From Lysobacter enzymogenes (GTDB lineage: Bacteria; Pseudomonadota; Gammaproteobacteria; Xanthomonadales; Xanthomonadaceae), in NCBI RefSeq assembly GCF_017355525.1, contig NZ_CP067395.1, positions 3,472,001 to 3,536,000 on the forward strand: 64,000 nt of DNA, given 5' to 3'. The translations under genes were made by a program, and so were the position numbers. The notes beneath the pieces are model-generated. The model did no database searches. It saw only the letters and a list, made by a program, of their open reading frames with translations, and was not told the origin of the DNA. This document shows, one piece after another, positions 1-8,606 of this stretch (positions within the stretch are counted from its first letter, which is position 1; the number at the start of each line of letters is the position of its first letter).

Positions 1-2333
1 TGCGCGTCGAGCGCGCGCGCAAGGCCGGTGCCGACGCCGTACCACGCGGTCAGGCCGGCGCGGTTCTGCGACCACGCGAACACCCACGGAATCGCGCGCA
101 AGGAAGAAATGTCGCCGGTGCCGGCGCGCTTGGCCGGGCGCGAGCCGATGCGCAGGCGCTCGATCACGTCGATCGGCGTGGCGGCGCGGAAATACAGCGG
201 GAACTGCGAGTCGTCATGCACCAGCGCGCGATAGTGCGCGCGCGCGGCGTCGGTCAGTTCGCCGGCGATGCGGCGCCAGCCGGCCTCGCGCGGCTCCGGC
301 GCGCGCGGGCGCAGGGTCGCGCGCAGCACCGCGCCGCTGGTCTGCTCCAGGTTGCGCAGCGCCAATGCGCGGATGCCGTACTTGCGGTGGATCACTTCGC
401 CCTGCTCGGTCAGGCGCAGGTAGCCGTCGACCGAACCGCGCGGCGCGGCGATCACCGCGCGCTCGGTCTTGCCGCCGCCGCGGCTGATCGAGCCGCCGCG
501 GCCGTGGAAGAAGGCGATGCGCACGCCGCTGTCGGCGGCCAGCGCGGTCAGCGCGATCTGGGTCTGCTGCAGGGCCCAGCGCGAGGCGACCATGCCGCCG
601 TCCTTGGCGCTGTCGGAATAGCCGAGCATCACCACCTGACGGTCGCCGCGCGCGCGCAGGTGGCCGCGGTAGACCGGGTCGGCGAACAACGCGCGCAGCG
701 TGTCGGCGGCGGCGTCGAGGTCGTCGACGGTTTCGAACAGCGGCGCCACGTCCAGCGGCACCCGGCCCTGGTCGTCGGCGCAGCCGGCGGTGCGCGCCAG
801 CGCCAGCACCGCCAGCGCGTCGGCGGCGCTGCGGCTCATGCTGACGATGTACGGGCCGAACGCGCGCGCGCCATAGCGCGGGCGCAATCGCGCGACCGCG
901 CGGAACACTTCCAGCGTCGGCTGCGCCGCGGCGGCCGCGGCGCGCGCCGGCGGCGCGTCGCCGTCGAGCAGGCGATGCAGGCGCTGCGCGCGCGCGGCGA
1001 CGTCGAGTTCGGCCCACTCGGGCTGGTCGAACAAGGCCGCCAATGCGGCGTCGTGGGTGGCCGAATCCTGGCGCAGGTCGAGCCCGGCCAGATGGAAGCC
1101 GAAACATTCCGCGCGCCGGCGCAGGCGCCGCACCGCGAAACCGCCGGCGTGGGCGCCCTGGTGCGCGGCGAGGCTGCGTTCGATCAGGACGATGTCGGCC
1201 AGGAACGCCGCGGCGTCGGGATAGCCGTGCACGCTTTCGTCGAGCGTCGCCTGCAGGCGCGCCGACATCAGGTTCAGCAGGTTGCGGTACGGCATGTCGG
1301 CGTGGCGCGGCTTCAGCAGCGCGGCGGCCTTCGGCAGCAGGTAGCGATAATCCTCGACCTGGGCCAGCACCGCGTCGTCGACGCGCACGCGATGCACCGA
1401 CTGGCTCAGCAGTTCGGCCAGCGCGCTCAGGTCGCGCCGGTACGCGGCCAGCACCAGCGCGCGCTGGCCGGCCAGGGTGGCGGCGATGGTGTCGGCGCCG
1501 ACGTTGGGATTGCCGTCCATGTCGCCGCCGACCCAGGTGCCGAAGCCGAGCACGTCGGGCAGCGCCGGCGCGTCGCCGTAGGTTTCGCGCAGCGCGTCTT
1601 CGAACACTTCGTAATAGACCGGCAGCACCCGGTACAGCACGTCGGAGAGATAGAAACCGACGTGCTCGAATTCGTCGGCGACGCTGGGCTTGGCCGCCGG
1701 CGCTTCGGCGGTCTGCCAGCTCGCGGTCAGGGCCAGGCGGATGCGTTCGCGGTCGGCGCGGCGCTCGGGCGGGGTGCGGCCGCGGTCGATGTCGGCGACC
1801 AGGCATTCGACGATGGTGCGTTCCTTCTCCAGCAGCGCGCGCCGCACCGCCTCGGTCGGATGCGCGGTGAACACCGGCTCGATCCGCAGCCGCGGCAGCA
1901 AGGCCGCGACTTCCTCGGCGCTGACGCCCTGGCGCGCCAGGGTGCCGAGCGCGTCGCGCAGGCCGCCGGGCTGGGCGTCGGCGCCGCTGCGTTCGTAGTC
2001 GCGGCGGCGGCGGATGCGGTGCACGCGCTCGGCCAGATTGACCGCCTGGAAATAGGTGGCGAAGGCGCGCACCAGATCGGCGGCCTGCTCCAGATCGATA
2101 TCGGCCAGCGCCGCGGCCAGCGCATCGACCGGCTCGCCGGCCTCGCGGCGGCGGATCGCGGCGCGGCGCAGGCGCTCGACCGCGTCGAGAAAATCGTCGC
2201 CGCGCTGCTCGGCGAGGATGTCGCCGACCAGCGCGCCGAGGGTTTTGACGTCCTCGCGCAGCAAGGCGTCGGTGGAGGCGAAGTCTGCGGCTCGTTCCAT
2301 TGCGCGAAGCGATTCGTCGCTGGTATCGGTCAT
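1..2333 (-). CDS. ppc: Phosphoenolpyruvate carboxylase, C-terminus cut by window edge
   Basis: Carboxylates phosphoenolpyruvate with bicarbonate to oxaloacetate, the anaplerotic entry into the TCA cycle; a cytoplasmic homotetramer in known members. The ATG at 2333 opens a frame that runs off the left edge after about 777 codons, so most of a roughly 900-residue enzyme is present. Visible signatures are the TAHPTE motif with the catalytic His near residue 158, a GGDMDGNPN block near residue 270 matching the family GGDRDGNP phosphate/Mg site, and near the edge the LRAIPWVFAWSQNR stretch typical of the C-terminal active-site region. It is followed on the same strand, upstream, by a 238-base gap to the LysR gene. 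No frameshift is seen in the visible part. Confidence 0.95.
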   Translation of the reverse strand, partial: MTDTSDESLRAMERAADFASTDALLREDVKTLGALVGDILAEQRGDDFLDAVERLRRAAIRRREAGEPVDALAAALADIDLEQAADLVRAFATYFQAVNLAERVHRIRRRRDYERSGADAQPGGLRDALGTLARQGVSAEEVAALLPRLRIEPVFTAHPTEAVRRALLEKERTIVECLVADIDRGRTPPERRADRERIRLALTASWQTAEAPAAKPSVADEFEHVGFYLSDVLYRVLPVYYEVFEDALRETYGDAPALPDVLGFGTWVGGDMDGNPNVGADTIAATLAGQRALVLAAYRRDLSALAELLSQSVHRVRVDDAVLAQVEDYRYLLPKAAALLKPRHADMPYRNLLNLMSARLQATLDESVHGYPDAAAFLADIVLIERSLAAHQGAHAGGFAVRRLRRRAECFGFHLAGLDLRQDSATHDAALAALFDQPEWAELDVAARAQRLHRLLDGDAPPARAAAAAAQPTLEVFRAVARLRPRYGARAFGPYIVSMSRSAADALAVLALARTAGCADDQGRVPLDVAPLFETVDDLDAAADTLRALFADPVYRGHLRARGDRQVVMLGYSDSAKDGGMVASRWALQQTQIALTALAADSGVRIAFFHGRGGSISRGGGKTERAVIAAPRGSVDGYLRLTEQGEVIHRKYGIRALALRNLEQTSGAVLRATLRPRAPEPREAGWRRIAGELTDAARAHYRALVHDDSQFPLYFRAATPIDVIERLRIGSRPAKRAGTGDISSLRAIPWVFAWSQNRAGLTAWYGVGTGLARALDA

Positions 2334-2489
2334 GACGTTCATCCGACCAAGGCTAGCGCAGTGGCTTGTGCATTGCAGCAAGCAGCGTGCGCGGGTTTGG
2401 TTGCAGTTGAAACCACTGCCGATGACGAAAAGGTCATAGCGCGACGCGGACCGGGACGAAAGCGCCGGACTGATGCTCTTTCCGCCATT

Positions 2490-2571
2490 GCCGCCATCGA
2501 GAGGGAGCTTCAGCCGCAGGCTTTTTGTGGTCAGGGCTTCAGCCCCGACGCTTTTGTTCCAGCCGCGATCG
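2490..2571. repeat. Dispersed GGCTTCAGCCCCGACGC-type repeat (family 3)
   Basis: The gap between ppc and the LysR gene holds two imperfect copies of a short motif: GAGCTTCAGCCGCAGGCTTT and then GGGCTTCAGCCCCGACGCTT followed by GATCGC. Related copies, GGCCTGCAGGCCCGACGC at about 39088 and GGCCTTCAGGCCCGACGC at about 61602, lie in two other intergenic gaps of the window. The GGGCTTCAGCCC core is self-complementary and would form a small hairpin at the 3' end of the LysR transcript. Confidence 0.5.
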
Positions 2572-3516
2572 CTAGGCGGTTTCTTCGCCGCTCAACGACG
2601 CCACCACCCAATCGCGCACCCACTGCAAGCGCGCTGCGCCTTCGGCCTCGGGCAGCCACGCCAGGTACAAGCGCTTCAACGGCGCCGCCTGCGGCAACGG
2701 CAGCGGCACCAGTTCGCCGCTGGCCAGGCGCTCGGCGATCAGGCGCGGATACAGCAAGGCGATGCCCTGCCCCGCCAGCGCCGCGCTGATCGCCGGCATC
2801 GGCGAGGACAGGCTCAGCTGCGGCAGCGGCCAGGCCGCGGTGTCGGCGCCGAACCAGGCCGGCCAGTCTTCGCGCCAACCGTCGCTGACCACATGCAGCA
2901 GGCGCGCGCCGGGCACCGGATCGAGCCACCAGCGCTGCGGGTCCAGGCGCGCGCACAGGCCGGGCGAGGCCACCGGTCGCAGCGCCTGTTCGAACAGCAG
3001 TTCGCCGCGCAGGCCTTGTTCGTGCGGATCGCGGTGCATCAGCAGCGCGTGCACGCGCGCCTGGGCCAGATCGGCCGCGCCGGCGGGACAGATCAGCTGC
3101 AAGTCGAAGCCGGCGCGCGCCGAGAACTCCTCGATCCGCGGCAACAGCACGCTGACGCTGAGGCTGGTCGGCGCGCCGAGCAGCAGGCGCCGGCTCTCGT
3201 CGCCGCGCAAGCGCAGGCGCGCGGTCGCCGCCTCGATGCGCTCGAAGCCGTCGATCAACGCTTCGCCGAACTCGCGCCCGAGCGGGGTCGGCCGCGCGCG
3301 GCCGCCGCTGCGGTCGAGCAGGCGCAGGCCGAAGGCTTCTTCCAGGTGCTGGACGTGCTGGCTCAGCGCGGCGTGGCTGAGGTGCAGGCGCTCGGCCGCG
3401 CGGCGCATGCCGTCGTGGCGGACCACGGCGGCGAAGGCCTGCAGCGCGCGCAGCGGCGGCAGGCGGCGGGCCGACGGCTCGCCGCCGGGAGGGTCCGACT
3501 CAGCCCGAGTGGTCAT
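2572..3516 (-). CDS. LysR-type transcriptional regulator
   Basis: A 314-residue DNA-binding regulator of standard LysR length. The N-terminal winged helix-turn-helix spans about residues 18-77 (LRALQAFAAVVRHDGMRRAA, then HLSHAALSQHVQHLEEAFG and RLLDR), followed by a periplasmic-binding-protein-like effector domain from about residue 105. The order of the HTH and the RxLPPLRALQAF entry resemble the GcvA-like branch of the family. It is divergent from the EamA permease at 3583 with only 66 bases between the start codons, which is the classical arrangement for a LysR protein regulating its neighbour; the permease is therefore the first candidate target. The inducer cannot be told from sequence. 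Confidence 0.92.
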   Translation of the reverse strand: MTTRAESDPPGGEPSARRLPPLRALQAFAAVVRHDGMRRAAERLHLSHAALSQHVQHLEEAFGLRLLDRSGGRARPTPLGREFGEALIDGFERIEAATARLRLRGDESRRLLLGAPTSLSVSVLLPRIEEFSARAGFDLQLICPAGAADLAQARVHALLMHRDPHEQGLRGELLFEQALRPVASPGLCARLDPQRWWLDPVPGARLLHVVSDGWREDWPAWFGADTAAWPLPQLSLSSPMPAISAALAGQGIALLYPRLIAERLASGELVPLPLPQAAPLKRLYLAWLPEAEGAARLQWVRDWVVASLSGEETA

Positions 3517-3522
3517 TTTTAC

Positions 3523-3582
3523 TTACCACCTTTCTCGATAAACGAGATTTTTCAATATGAATCCGGCGGATAGATTTACCAC
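3523..3582. promoter_or_regulatory. Divergent LysR/EamA regulatory gap with palindrome
   Basis: This short gap separates the start codons of the LysR regulator and the EamA permease. It is AT-rich against its surroundings and contains an inverted repeat, TCTCG-ATAAA-CGAGA at 3533-3547, plus a direct repeat TTACCAC at 3523-3529 and 3576-3582, the second copy abutting the permease ATG. Autoregulation and control of the permease from this palindrome would fit the family, but the binding site itself is inferred. Confidence 0.45.
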
Positions 3583-4518
3583 ATGTCCACCGTCCCCCTG
3601 CCCGCCACGGCTTCCATCCCCGCCCGTCCGCTGCTGCGCCGCGCCGGCCTGATGGCCGCCGCCTCGACCTCGCTGGCCCTGCTCGCCCTGCTCAGCCGCT
3701 ACACCCGCGGGCTGGCGCCGGAGCTGGTGACCTGGGGCCGCTTCCTCCTGCCCGCGCTGATCCTGACCGCATTCGTGCGCGGCCCGGACTGGCGCGCGGC
3801 GTGGTCGCTGGCCGACCGCCCCGGCTGGGTGCGCGCGCTGTGCGCGGTGGTCGCGCAGACCTGTTTCGTGTTCGCCGCGACCCAGGGCGACCTGTTGCAG
3901 GCGGTGCTGCTGTACAACACCGGCCCCTTGTTCATTCCGCTGGTGGCGTGGCTGTGGCTCGGCGAACGGCTGCGGCCGGCGACCCTGGCCGGGCTGGCGC
4001 TGGGCTTTCTCGGCGTGCTCGCGGTGTTGCGGCCCGGCGCGCGCGGCCTCGATCCGCTGGCGCTGATCGCGCTGACCGGCGGGCTGGCGATGGCGGTGTC
4101 GCAGGTGCTGTTCTATCGCAGCGCGCAGCGGCAGCCGCCGCTGCGCAACCAGTTCAAGCTCTACACCCAGGCCTCGTTGCTGAGCCTGCCGCTGGCCGCG
4201 CTCGGCACCGCGCACACGCCGTGGGGCGCGGTGCTGGCCGGCGAGGCCGGGTTCGAACCGGTGTGGGTGTTGGCGCTGGCCTTGCTCGGCATGGCCGCGT
4301 GCAGCCTCGGCAACCAGTCGCTGCGCGATCTGGCGTACCGCGGCATGGACAACGCGTCGACGCTGGCGCCGCTGATGTATGTGGCGGTGCCGGTCAGCGC
4401 GTTGCTGGACTGGTGGGTGTTCGGGCGCGTGGCCGCGCCTTCGGCGTTGTTCGGTGCGGCGTTGATCGTCGCCGGAGCGGTGGCGGCGTTGCGCAGCGGG
4501 GCGCGGGCGGCGGGGTGA
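3583..4518 (+). CDS. EamA/DMT-family membrane permease
   Basis: A 311-residue inner-membrane protein of the drug/metabolite transporter superfamily, with the expected ten hydrophobic segments arranged as two EamA halves. The first half contains LLALLSRYTRGLAPELVTWGRF and a PLFIPLVAWLWLGERL stretch, a very typical EamA signature at the end of TM4; the second half ends with PLMYVAVPVSALLDWWVFGR. Such proteins usually export amino acids, nucleotides or other small metabolites, but substrate cannot be read from sequence. The ATG at 3583 follows a GGCGGA element by about 13 bases. Divergent from a LysR gene, which probably controls it, and convergent with gshA, from which it is separated by a long inverted repeat. 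Confidence 0.9.
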   Translation: MSTVPLPATASIPARPLLRRAGLMAAASTSLALLALLSRYTRGLAPELVTWGRFLLPALILTAFVRGPDWRAAWSLADRPGWVRALCAVVAQTCFVFAATQGDLLQAVLLYNTGPLFIPLVAWLWLGERLRPATLAGLALGFLGVLAVLRPGARGLDPLALIALTGGLAMAVSQVLFYRSAQRQPPLRNQFKLYTQASLLSLPLAALGTAHTPWGAVLAGEAGFEPVWVLALALLGMAACSLGNQSLRDLAYRGMDNASTLAPLMYVAVPVSALLDWWVFGRVAAPSALFGAALIVAGAVAALRSGARAAG

Positions 4519-4560
4519 TCGTTGCGACGGCCTCGGGCGATCGCTTCGTGGTTGGATTTT

Positions 4561-4625
4561 CGCGGTCGCAGCTCGCGCAGCTCCTACAGGCAGGCCATGT
4601 AGGAGCTGCGCGAGCTGCGACCGCG
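4561..4625. repeat. REP-like inverted pair (A-type), probable bidirectional terminator
   Basis: Two copies of a 28-base unit face each other at 4561-4588 and 4598-4625; the arms are perfectly complementary and separated by 9 bases. The unit begins TGTAGGAGCTGCGCGAG and ends CTGCGACCGCG. It lies between the convergent EamA and gshA genes and could fold into one large cruciform or RNA hairpin able to stop transcription from either side. This is the A-type variant, with T at unit positions 10 and 19 where the common type has G and C. Confidence 0.85.
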
Positions 4626-4630
4626 CAGGC

Positions 4631-6028
4631 TCAGTACGCGAATTCCTTGAACACCCGATCGATATCGCCGCCCCATTCGCCGTGGAACAGCTCGAGCTTG
4701 CGCTCCGCCGGGCTCTTGCCCATCGCCACGAATTCCATCAGCGGCTCCAGGTAGATCGATTCGTCGGCGCCGTTGTGGTTCAGGCGCGCGCGGCGCTTGA
4801 GGCCGTGCGCGGAAATCTCCAGCGCGCGCCGCGCCAGCTCCAGCACCTTGTGGTCGCGGAACGGCAGCTGCAAGCCGTGGCGCGGCACGCCGTCGCGCAG
4901 GGCGTGGCGTTCTTCGGGAGTGAAGTCCAGCACCAGGTCCCAGGCCGCGTCGAGCGCTTCGCCGTCGTACAGCAGGCCGACCCAGAACGCCGACAACGCG
5001 CAGATCCGGTTCCACGGGCCCGAGTCGGCGCCGCGCATTTCCAGATACTTCTTCAAGCGCACTTCCGGGAACGCGGTGGTGCTGTGGTCGGCCCAGTCCT
5101 TCAAGGTCGGGCGCTGGTCCGGATACGCCGGCAGTTTGGCGTCCATGTAATCGCGGAACGACTGGCCGCTGGCGTCGATGTAGCGGCCGTCGCGGTAGAC
5201 GAAGTACATCGGCACGTCGAGCAGATAGTCGACGTAGCGCTCGTAGCCGAAGCCGTCCTCGAACACGAAGTCGAGCAGGCCGGTGCGGTTGGGATCGGTG
5301 TCGGTCCAGATGTGCGAGCGGTACGACATGTAGCCGTTCGGCTGGCCTTCCAGGAACGGCGAATCGGCGAACAGCGCGGTCGCGACCGGCTGCAAGGCCA
5401 GCGAGACGCGGAACTTCTTGACCATGTCGGCTTCGTCGAGCACGTCCAGGTTGACCTGCACGGTGCTGGTGCGGGTCATCATGTCCAGGCCGAGATGGCC
5501 GACCTTGGGCATGTACTCGCGCATGATCTTGTAGCGGCCCTTCGGCATCCACGGCATGTCCTCGCGCCGCCACTTGGGCTGGAAGCCCATGCCGAGGAAG
5601 CCCAGGCCCATCGGCTCGGCGACGGTGCGCACTTCGCGCAGGTGGGTCGCCGCTTCCACGCAGGTGTCGTGCAGCGTCGCCAACGGCGCGCCGGACAGTT
5701 CCAGCTGGCCGGCCGGCTCCAGCGAGACCGAGGCCTGGTCGCGGGTCAGCGCGATGGTGCGCCCGTTCTCCTCGACCGGCGCCCAGCCGAACTGGGTCAG
5801 GCCCTTGAGCAAGGCTTCGATGCCGCGCTCGCCGTCGAAGGTCGGCGGGCGCAGGTCGTCGGTGCGGAAACCGAACTTTTCGTGTTCGGTACCGATCTTC
5901 CAGTCCGACTGCGGGCGCGCGCCCGAGGCCAGGTAGTCGATCAGCACGGCGCGGCCGCCGCCCTTTACATCGGGAATCTCGAGATCGTTCACCTGGCTGG
6001 GACCGGACACATCCACCTCGCTTCGCAA
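4631..6028 (-). CDS. gshA: Glutamate-cysteine ligase, plant/proteobacterial (class III) type
   Basis: Catalyses the ATP-dependent joining of L-glutamate and L-cysteine to gamma-glutamylcysteine, the first step of glutathione synthesis, in the cytoplasm. The 465-residue protein matches the GCS2 family in length and order: an early GTEHEKFGF motif near residue 46, [12 protein letters not shown] near residue 101, [12 protein letters not shown] near 184, and the [18 protein letters not shown] region. This resembles the plant/alphaproteobacterial and xanthomonad type rather than the Escherichia coli enzyme. An upstream ATG at 6143 would add 38 residues in a different frame and is not used; the start at 6028 gives MRSEVDVS. 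The gene stops 6 bases from the inverted repeat shared with the convergent EamA gene. No gshB is seen nearby. Confidence 0.93.
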   Translation of the reverse strand: MRSEVDVSGPSQVNDLEIPDVKGGGRAVLIDYLASGARPQSDWKIGTEHEKFGFRTDDLRPPTFDGERGIEALLKGLTQFGWAPVEENGRTIALTRDQASVSLEPAGQLELSGAPLATLHDTCVEAATHLREVRTVAEPMGLGFLGMGFQPKWRREDMPWMPKGRYKIMREYMPKVGHLGLDMMTRTSTVQVNLDVLDEADMVKKFRVSLALQPVATALFADSPFLEGQPNGYMSYRSHIWTDTDPNRTGLLDFVFEDGFGYERYVDYLLDVPMYFVYRDGRYIDASGQSFRDYMDAKLPAYPDQRPTLKDWADHSTTAFPEVRLKKYLEMRGADSGPWNRICALSAFWVGLLYDGEALDAAWDLVLDFTPEERHALRDGVPRHGLQLPFRDHKVLELARRALEISAHGLKRRARLNHNGADESIYLEPLMEFVAMGKSPAERKLELFHGEWGGDIDRVFKEFAY

Positions 6029-6207
6029 AACTTCGTCGTCGTCGGGACCGGGCCGCGCCGGCCGCGTCCAGCGCGGCCAGCGCCCGCGGCCGGCCTCCCC
6101 GAGCGGGGAACCGGCGCGGCGCCACGGTCCTACCTTGCATCAATACCGAGTCTGGATATGCGGCGGCTCGCCTACAATCGCAAGACCCAGGCAGTGTAGA
6201 GCCCGTC

Positions 6208-7863
6208 TTGCGCCGAACAACGTCCGCCCTGCAACGCTATGGTTCGGCCCTGCTACTGGCGCTGGCGGCGCCGGTCGTGCCTGCCCAGCCTGCACCGGCG
6301 CCGTCGGCGACGCAAAGCGCGGCGGCCCAGCTGGAACGCGGCAACGGCCCCGAGCCGAGCACGCTGGACGCGCACCGCTGCCAGGAAGTGGCCTGCGGCA
6401 ACGTCTTGCGCGACCTGTACGAAGGGCTGGTGACCGAAGACGCGCACGGCCGGCTGGTGCCGGGTCTGGCCGAGCGCTGGAGCGTGTCCGCCGACGGCCG
6501 CACCTGGCGCTTCGCCCTGCGCCCGAACCTGCGCTGGAGCAACGGCGAAGCGCTCGACGCGGCGCAGGTGGTGGCGAGTTTCCGCCGCGCCTTCGCGCCG
6601 GCCACCGCGGCGCCGTTCGGCGAACTGTTCGACGCGCTCGACGGCGCGCGCGCGGTGCAGGCCGGCGAACTGCCGCCCGAGCGCCTCGGCGTCAGCGCGC
6701 CGGACCCGCGCACGGTCGAGTTCCGCTTGACCCGCAGCGCTTCATTGCCGGCGCTGCTGACGTTGCCGATCGCGTTTCCGGTGTACCTGCCGGCGGTGCA
6801 TCGCTACGGCGCCCAGCACACCCAGCCGGGGCGGCTGGTGTCGAACGGCGCGTATCGGCTCGCGAGCTGGACGCCGCAGGCGAATCTGGTGGTCGAGAAG
6901 AATCCGCGCTTCCACGACGCCGCGCACGTTTCGCTGGAACGCGTGCGCTTCCACGTCACCGAAGACGCCGCCGCCGAATTGCAGCGCTTCGCCGCCGGCG
7001 ACCTGGACATCACCGAAGTCGTGCCGCCGCAGCCGCTGGCCTCGCTGCGCCGGCGCTTCGGCGACCAGTTGCGGTTGTCGCCGTACCTGGGCGCGTTCTG
7101 GTTCGGCTTGAACACGACCCAGCCGCCGTTCCGCCCGGCCTGCGCCGCGCCGCGCTGCCATGAGCAAGCGCTGGCGCTGCGGCGCGCGCTGACGCTGGCG
7201 ATCGACCGCGACAAGCTCACCCGCTACGTCACCGGCCTCGGCGAAACGCCGGCCTACGGCATCGTGCCGCCGGGCATCGCCGGCTACACGCCGGCGGCGA
7301 TGCCGTGGGCGGCGTGGACGCAGGCGCAGCGCGAGCAGCATGCGCGCGCCTTGTATCGGCATGCGGGTTACTCGCTCGACAACCCGTTGGTGCTGGAGCT
7401 GCGCTACAACACCTCGACCCCGCACCGCCGGCTCGCGCTCGCGGTCGCGGCGATGTGGAAGCAGACCCTCGGCGTGCAGGTGCGCCTGCGCAACGAGGAA
7501 TGGAAGGTGTTCGTGCAGAACCGCAAGCAGCGCGCGATCACCCAGGCCTTCCGCGGCGGCTGGATCGGCGACCTGCCCGACGCGCGCAATTTCCTCGCCG
7601 CGTTCGCCAACGACGGGCCGTTGAACTGGATGGGCTACGACGACGCAGGCTATCGCCAGCGCCTGGCCCGCGCCGACGCCGCGGCCACGCAGGACGCGCG
7701 CAACGCCTGGCTGCGCGCGGCCGAGCAGCGCCTGCTCAACGACAACGCGGCGATTCCCCTGTACTTCTACACCTCCAAGCATCTGGTGGCGCGGCGCGTG
7801 CGCGGGTTCGAGCCCAATGCGCTGGACCGCCACGCCAGCCGCTGGCTGAGCCTGACGCCATGA
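6208..7863 (+). CDS. Periplasmic peptide-binding protein of an ABC importer (OppA/DppA-like)
   Basis: A 551-residue extracellular solute-binding protein family 5 member. The N-terminus is a signal peptide (RYGSALLLALAAPVVPAQPA) without a lipobox cysteine, so the protein is probably free in the periplasm. Family signatures include EPSTLDAHRCQEVACGNVLRDLYEGL near residue 50 and the GRLVPGLAERWSVSADGRTWRFALRPNLRWSNGE block near residue 80, typical of OppA/MppA-type proteins. The start is a TTG at 6208; no better ATG exists upstream in frame and the signal peptide supports it. The stop codon overlaps the ATG of the VIT-family gene (ATGA), so the two are translationally coupled. Likely ligand is an oligopeptide. 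Confidence 0.88.
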   Translation: MRRTTSALQRYGSALLLALAAPVVPAQPAPAPSATQSAAAQLERGNGPEPSTLDAHRCQEVACGNVLRDLYEGLVTEDAHGRLVPGLAERWSVSADGRTWRFALRPNLRWSNGEALDAAQVVASFRRAFAPATAAPFGELFDALDGARAVQAGELPPERLGVSAPDPRTVEFRLTRSASLPALLTLPIAFPVYLPAVHRYGAQHTQPGRLVSNGAYRLASWTPQANLVVEKNPRFHDAAHVSLERVRFHVTEDAAAELQRFAAGDLDITEVVPPQPLASLRRRFGDQLRLSPYLGAFWFGLNTTQPPFRPACAAPRCHEQALALRRALTLAIDRDKLTRYVTGLGETPAYGIVPPGIAGYTPAAMPWAAWTQAQREQHARALYRHAGYSLDNPLVLELRYNTSTPHRRLALAVAAMWKQTLGVQVRLRNEEWKVFVQNRKQRAITQAFRGGWIGDLPDARNFLAAFANDGPLNWMGYDDAGYRQRLARADAAATQDARNAWLRAAEQRLLNDNAAIPLYFYTSKHLVARRVRGFEPNALDRHASRWLSLTP

Positions 7864-8606
7864 CCTCGCCCCGTCCCGCAACGCCGCGTCCCGCCGCCGT
7901 GCGCCCGCATGCGCGCAGCCGCCATCCCGAAGCGCACCGCTCCGAACGCGTGGGCTGGCTGCGCGCGGCCGTGCTCGGCGCCAACGACGGCATCGTCTCG
8001 GTCGCAGGGTTAGTGGTCGGGGTCGCGGCCAGCGGCGCCGATGCCGGCGCGATCCTGACCTCGGGCATCGCCGGCACCGTCGCCGGCGCGATGTCGATGG
8101 CCGCCGGCGAATACGTGTCGGTGCGCTCGCAGGCCGACACCGAACGCGCCGACATCGCGGTGGAAAAGCGCGAACTGGCCGAGAACCCGCAGGCCGAACT
8201 GCAGGAGCTGGCGCAGATCTACGTGCAGCGCGGACTGACCCCGGAGCTGGCGCACGAAGTCGCGCGCCAGCTGACCGAGCACGACGCGCTGGCCAGCCAC
8301 GCGCGCGACGAACTCGGCATCACCGACACCTTGCGCGCGCGGCCGGTGCAGGCCGCGGCGGCCTCGGCCGGCGCCTTCGTCAGCGGCGCCGCGCTGCCGA
8401 TCGCCGCGGTGCTGCTGGCGCCGCACGAACACGTGCAGCCGGTCGCGGTGGCGACGACCCTGGTCGCGCTGTCGATATCCGGCGCGCTCGCCGCCTGGGC
8501 CGGCGGCGCGCCGCTGGCGCGCGGCGCGGTGCGGGTGACGTTCTGGGGCGCGCTGGCGATGGCCGCGGCGAGCGCGGTCGGGCATCTGTTCGGCGTGCAG
8601 GTCTGA
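7860..8606 (+). CDS. VIT1/CCC1-family membrane protein, predicted metal transporter
   Basis: A 248-residue member of the VIT/CCC1 family, whose characterised members move ferrous iron or manganese across membranes. The first membrane segment carries the family motif ERVGWLRAAVLGANDGIVSVAG; a second follows with GIAGTVAGAMSMAAGEYVSV; the cytoplasmic middle region is acidic and Glu-rich (ADIAVEKRELAENP and LTEHDALASHARDELG), where family members bind metal; three membrane segments close the protein. It overlaps the oppA-like gene upstream by four bases and its own stop overlaps the oppB-like ATG (TGATG). Its place between two peptide-transport genes is unusual and the functional link is unknown. 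Confidence 0.9.
   Translation: MTSPRPATPRPAAVRPHARSRHPEAHRSERVGWLRAAVLGANDGIVSVAGLVVGVAASGADAGAILTSGIAGTVAGAMSMAAGEYVSVRSQADTERADIAVEKRELAENPQAELQELAQIYVQRGLTPELAHEVARQLTEHDALASHARDELGITDTLRARPVQAAAASAGAFVSGAALPIAAVLLAPHEHVQPVAVATTLVALSISGALAAWAGGAPLARGAVRVTFWGALAMAAASAVGHLFGVQV

Noticed and set aside
216..2789. 857-codon plus-strand frame opposite ppc
   Set aside because: Shadow of the ppc gene; rich in Arg, Gln, Val and Gly with no domain.
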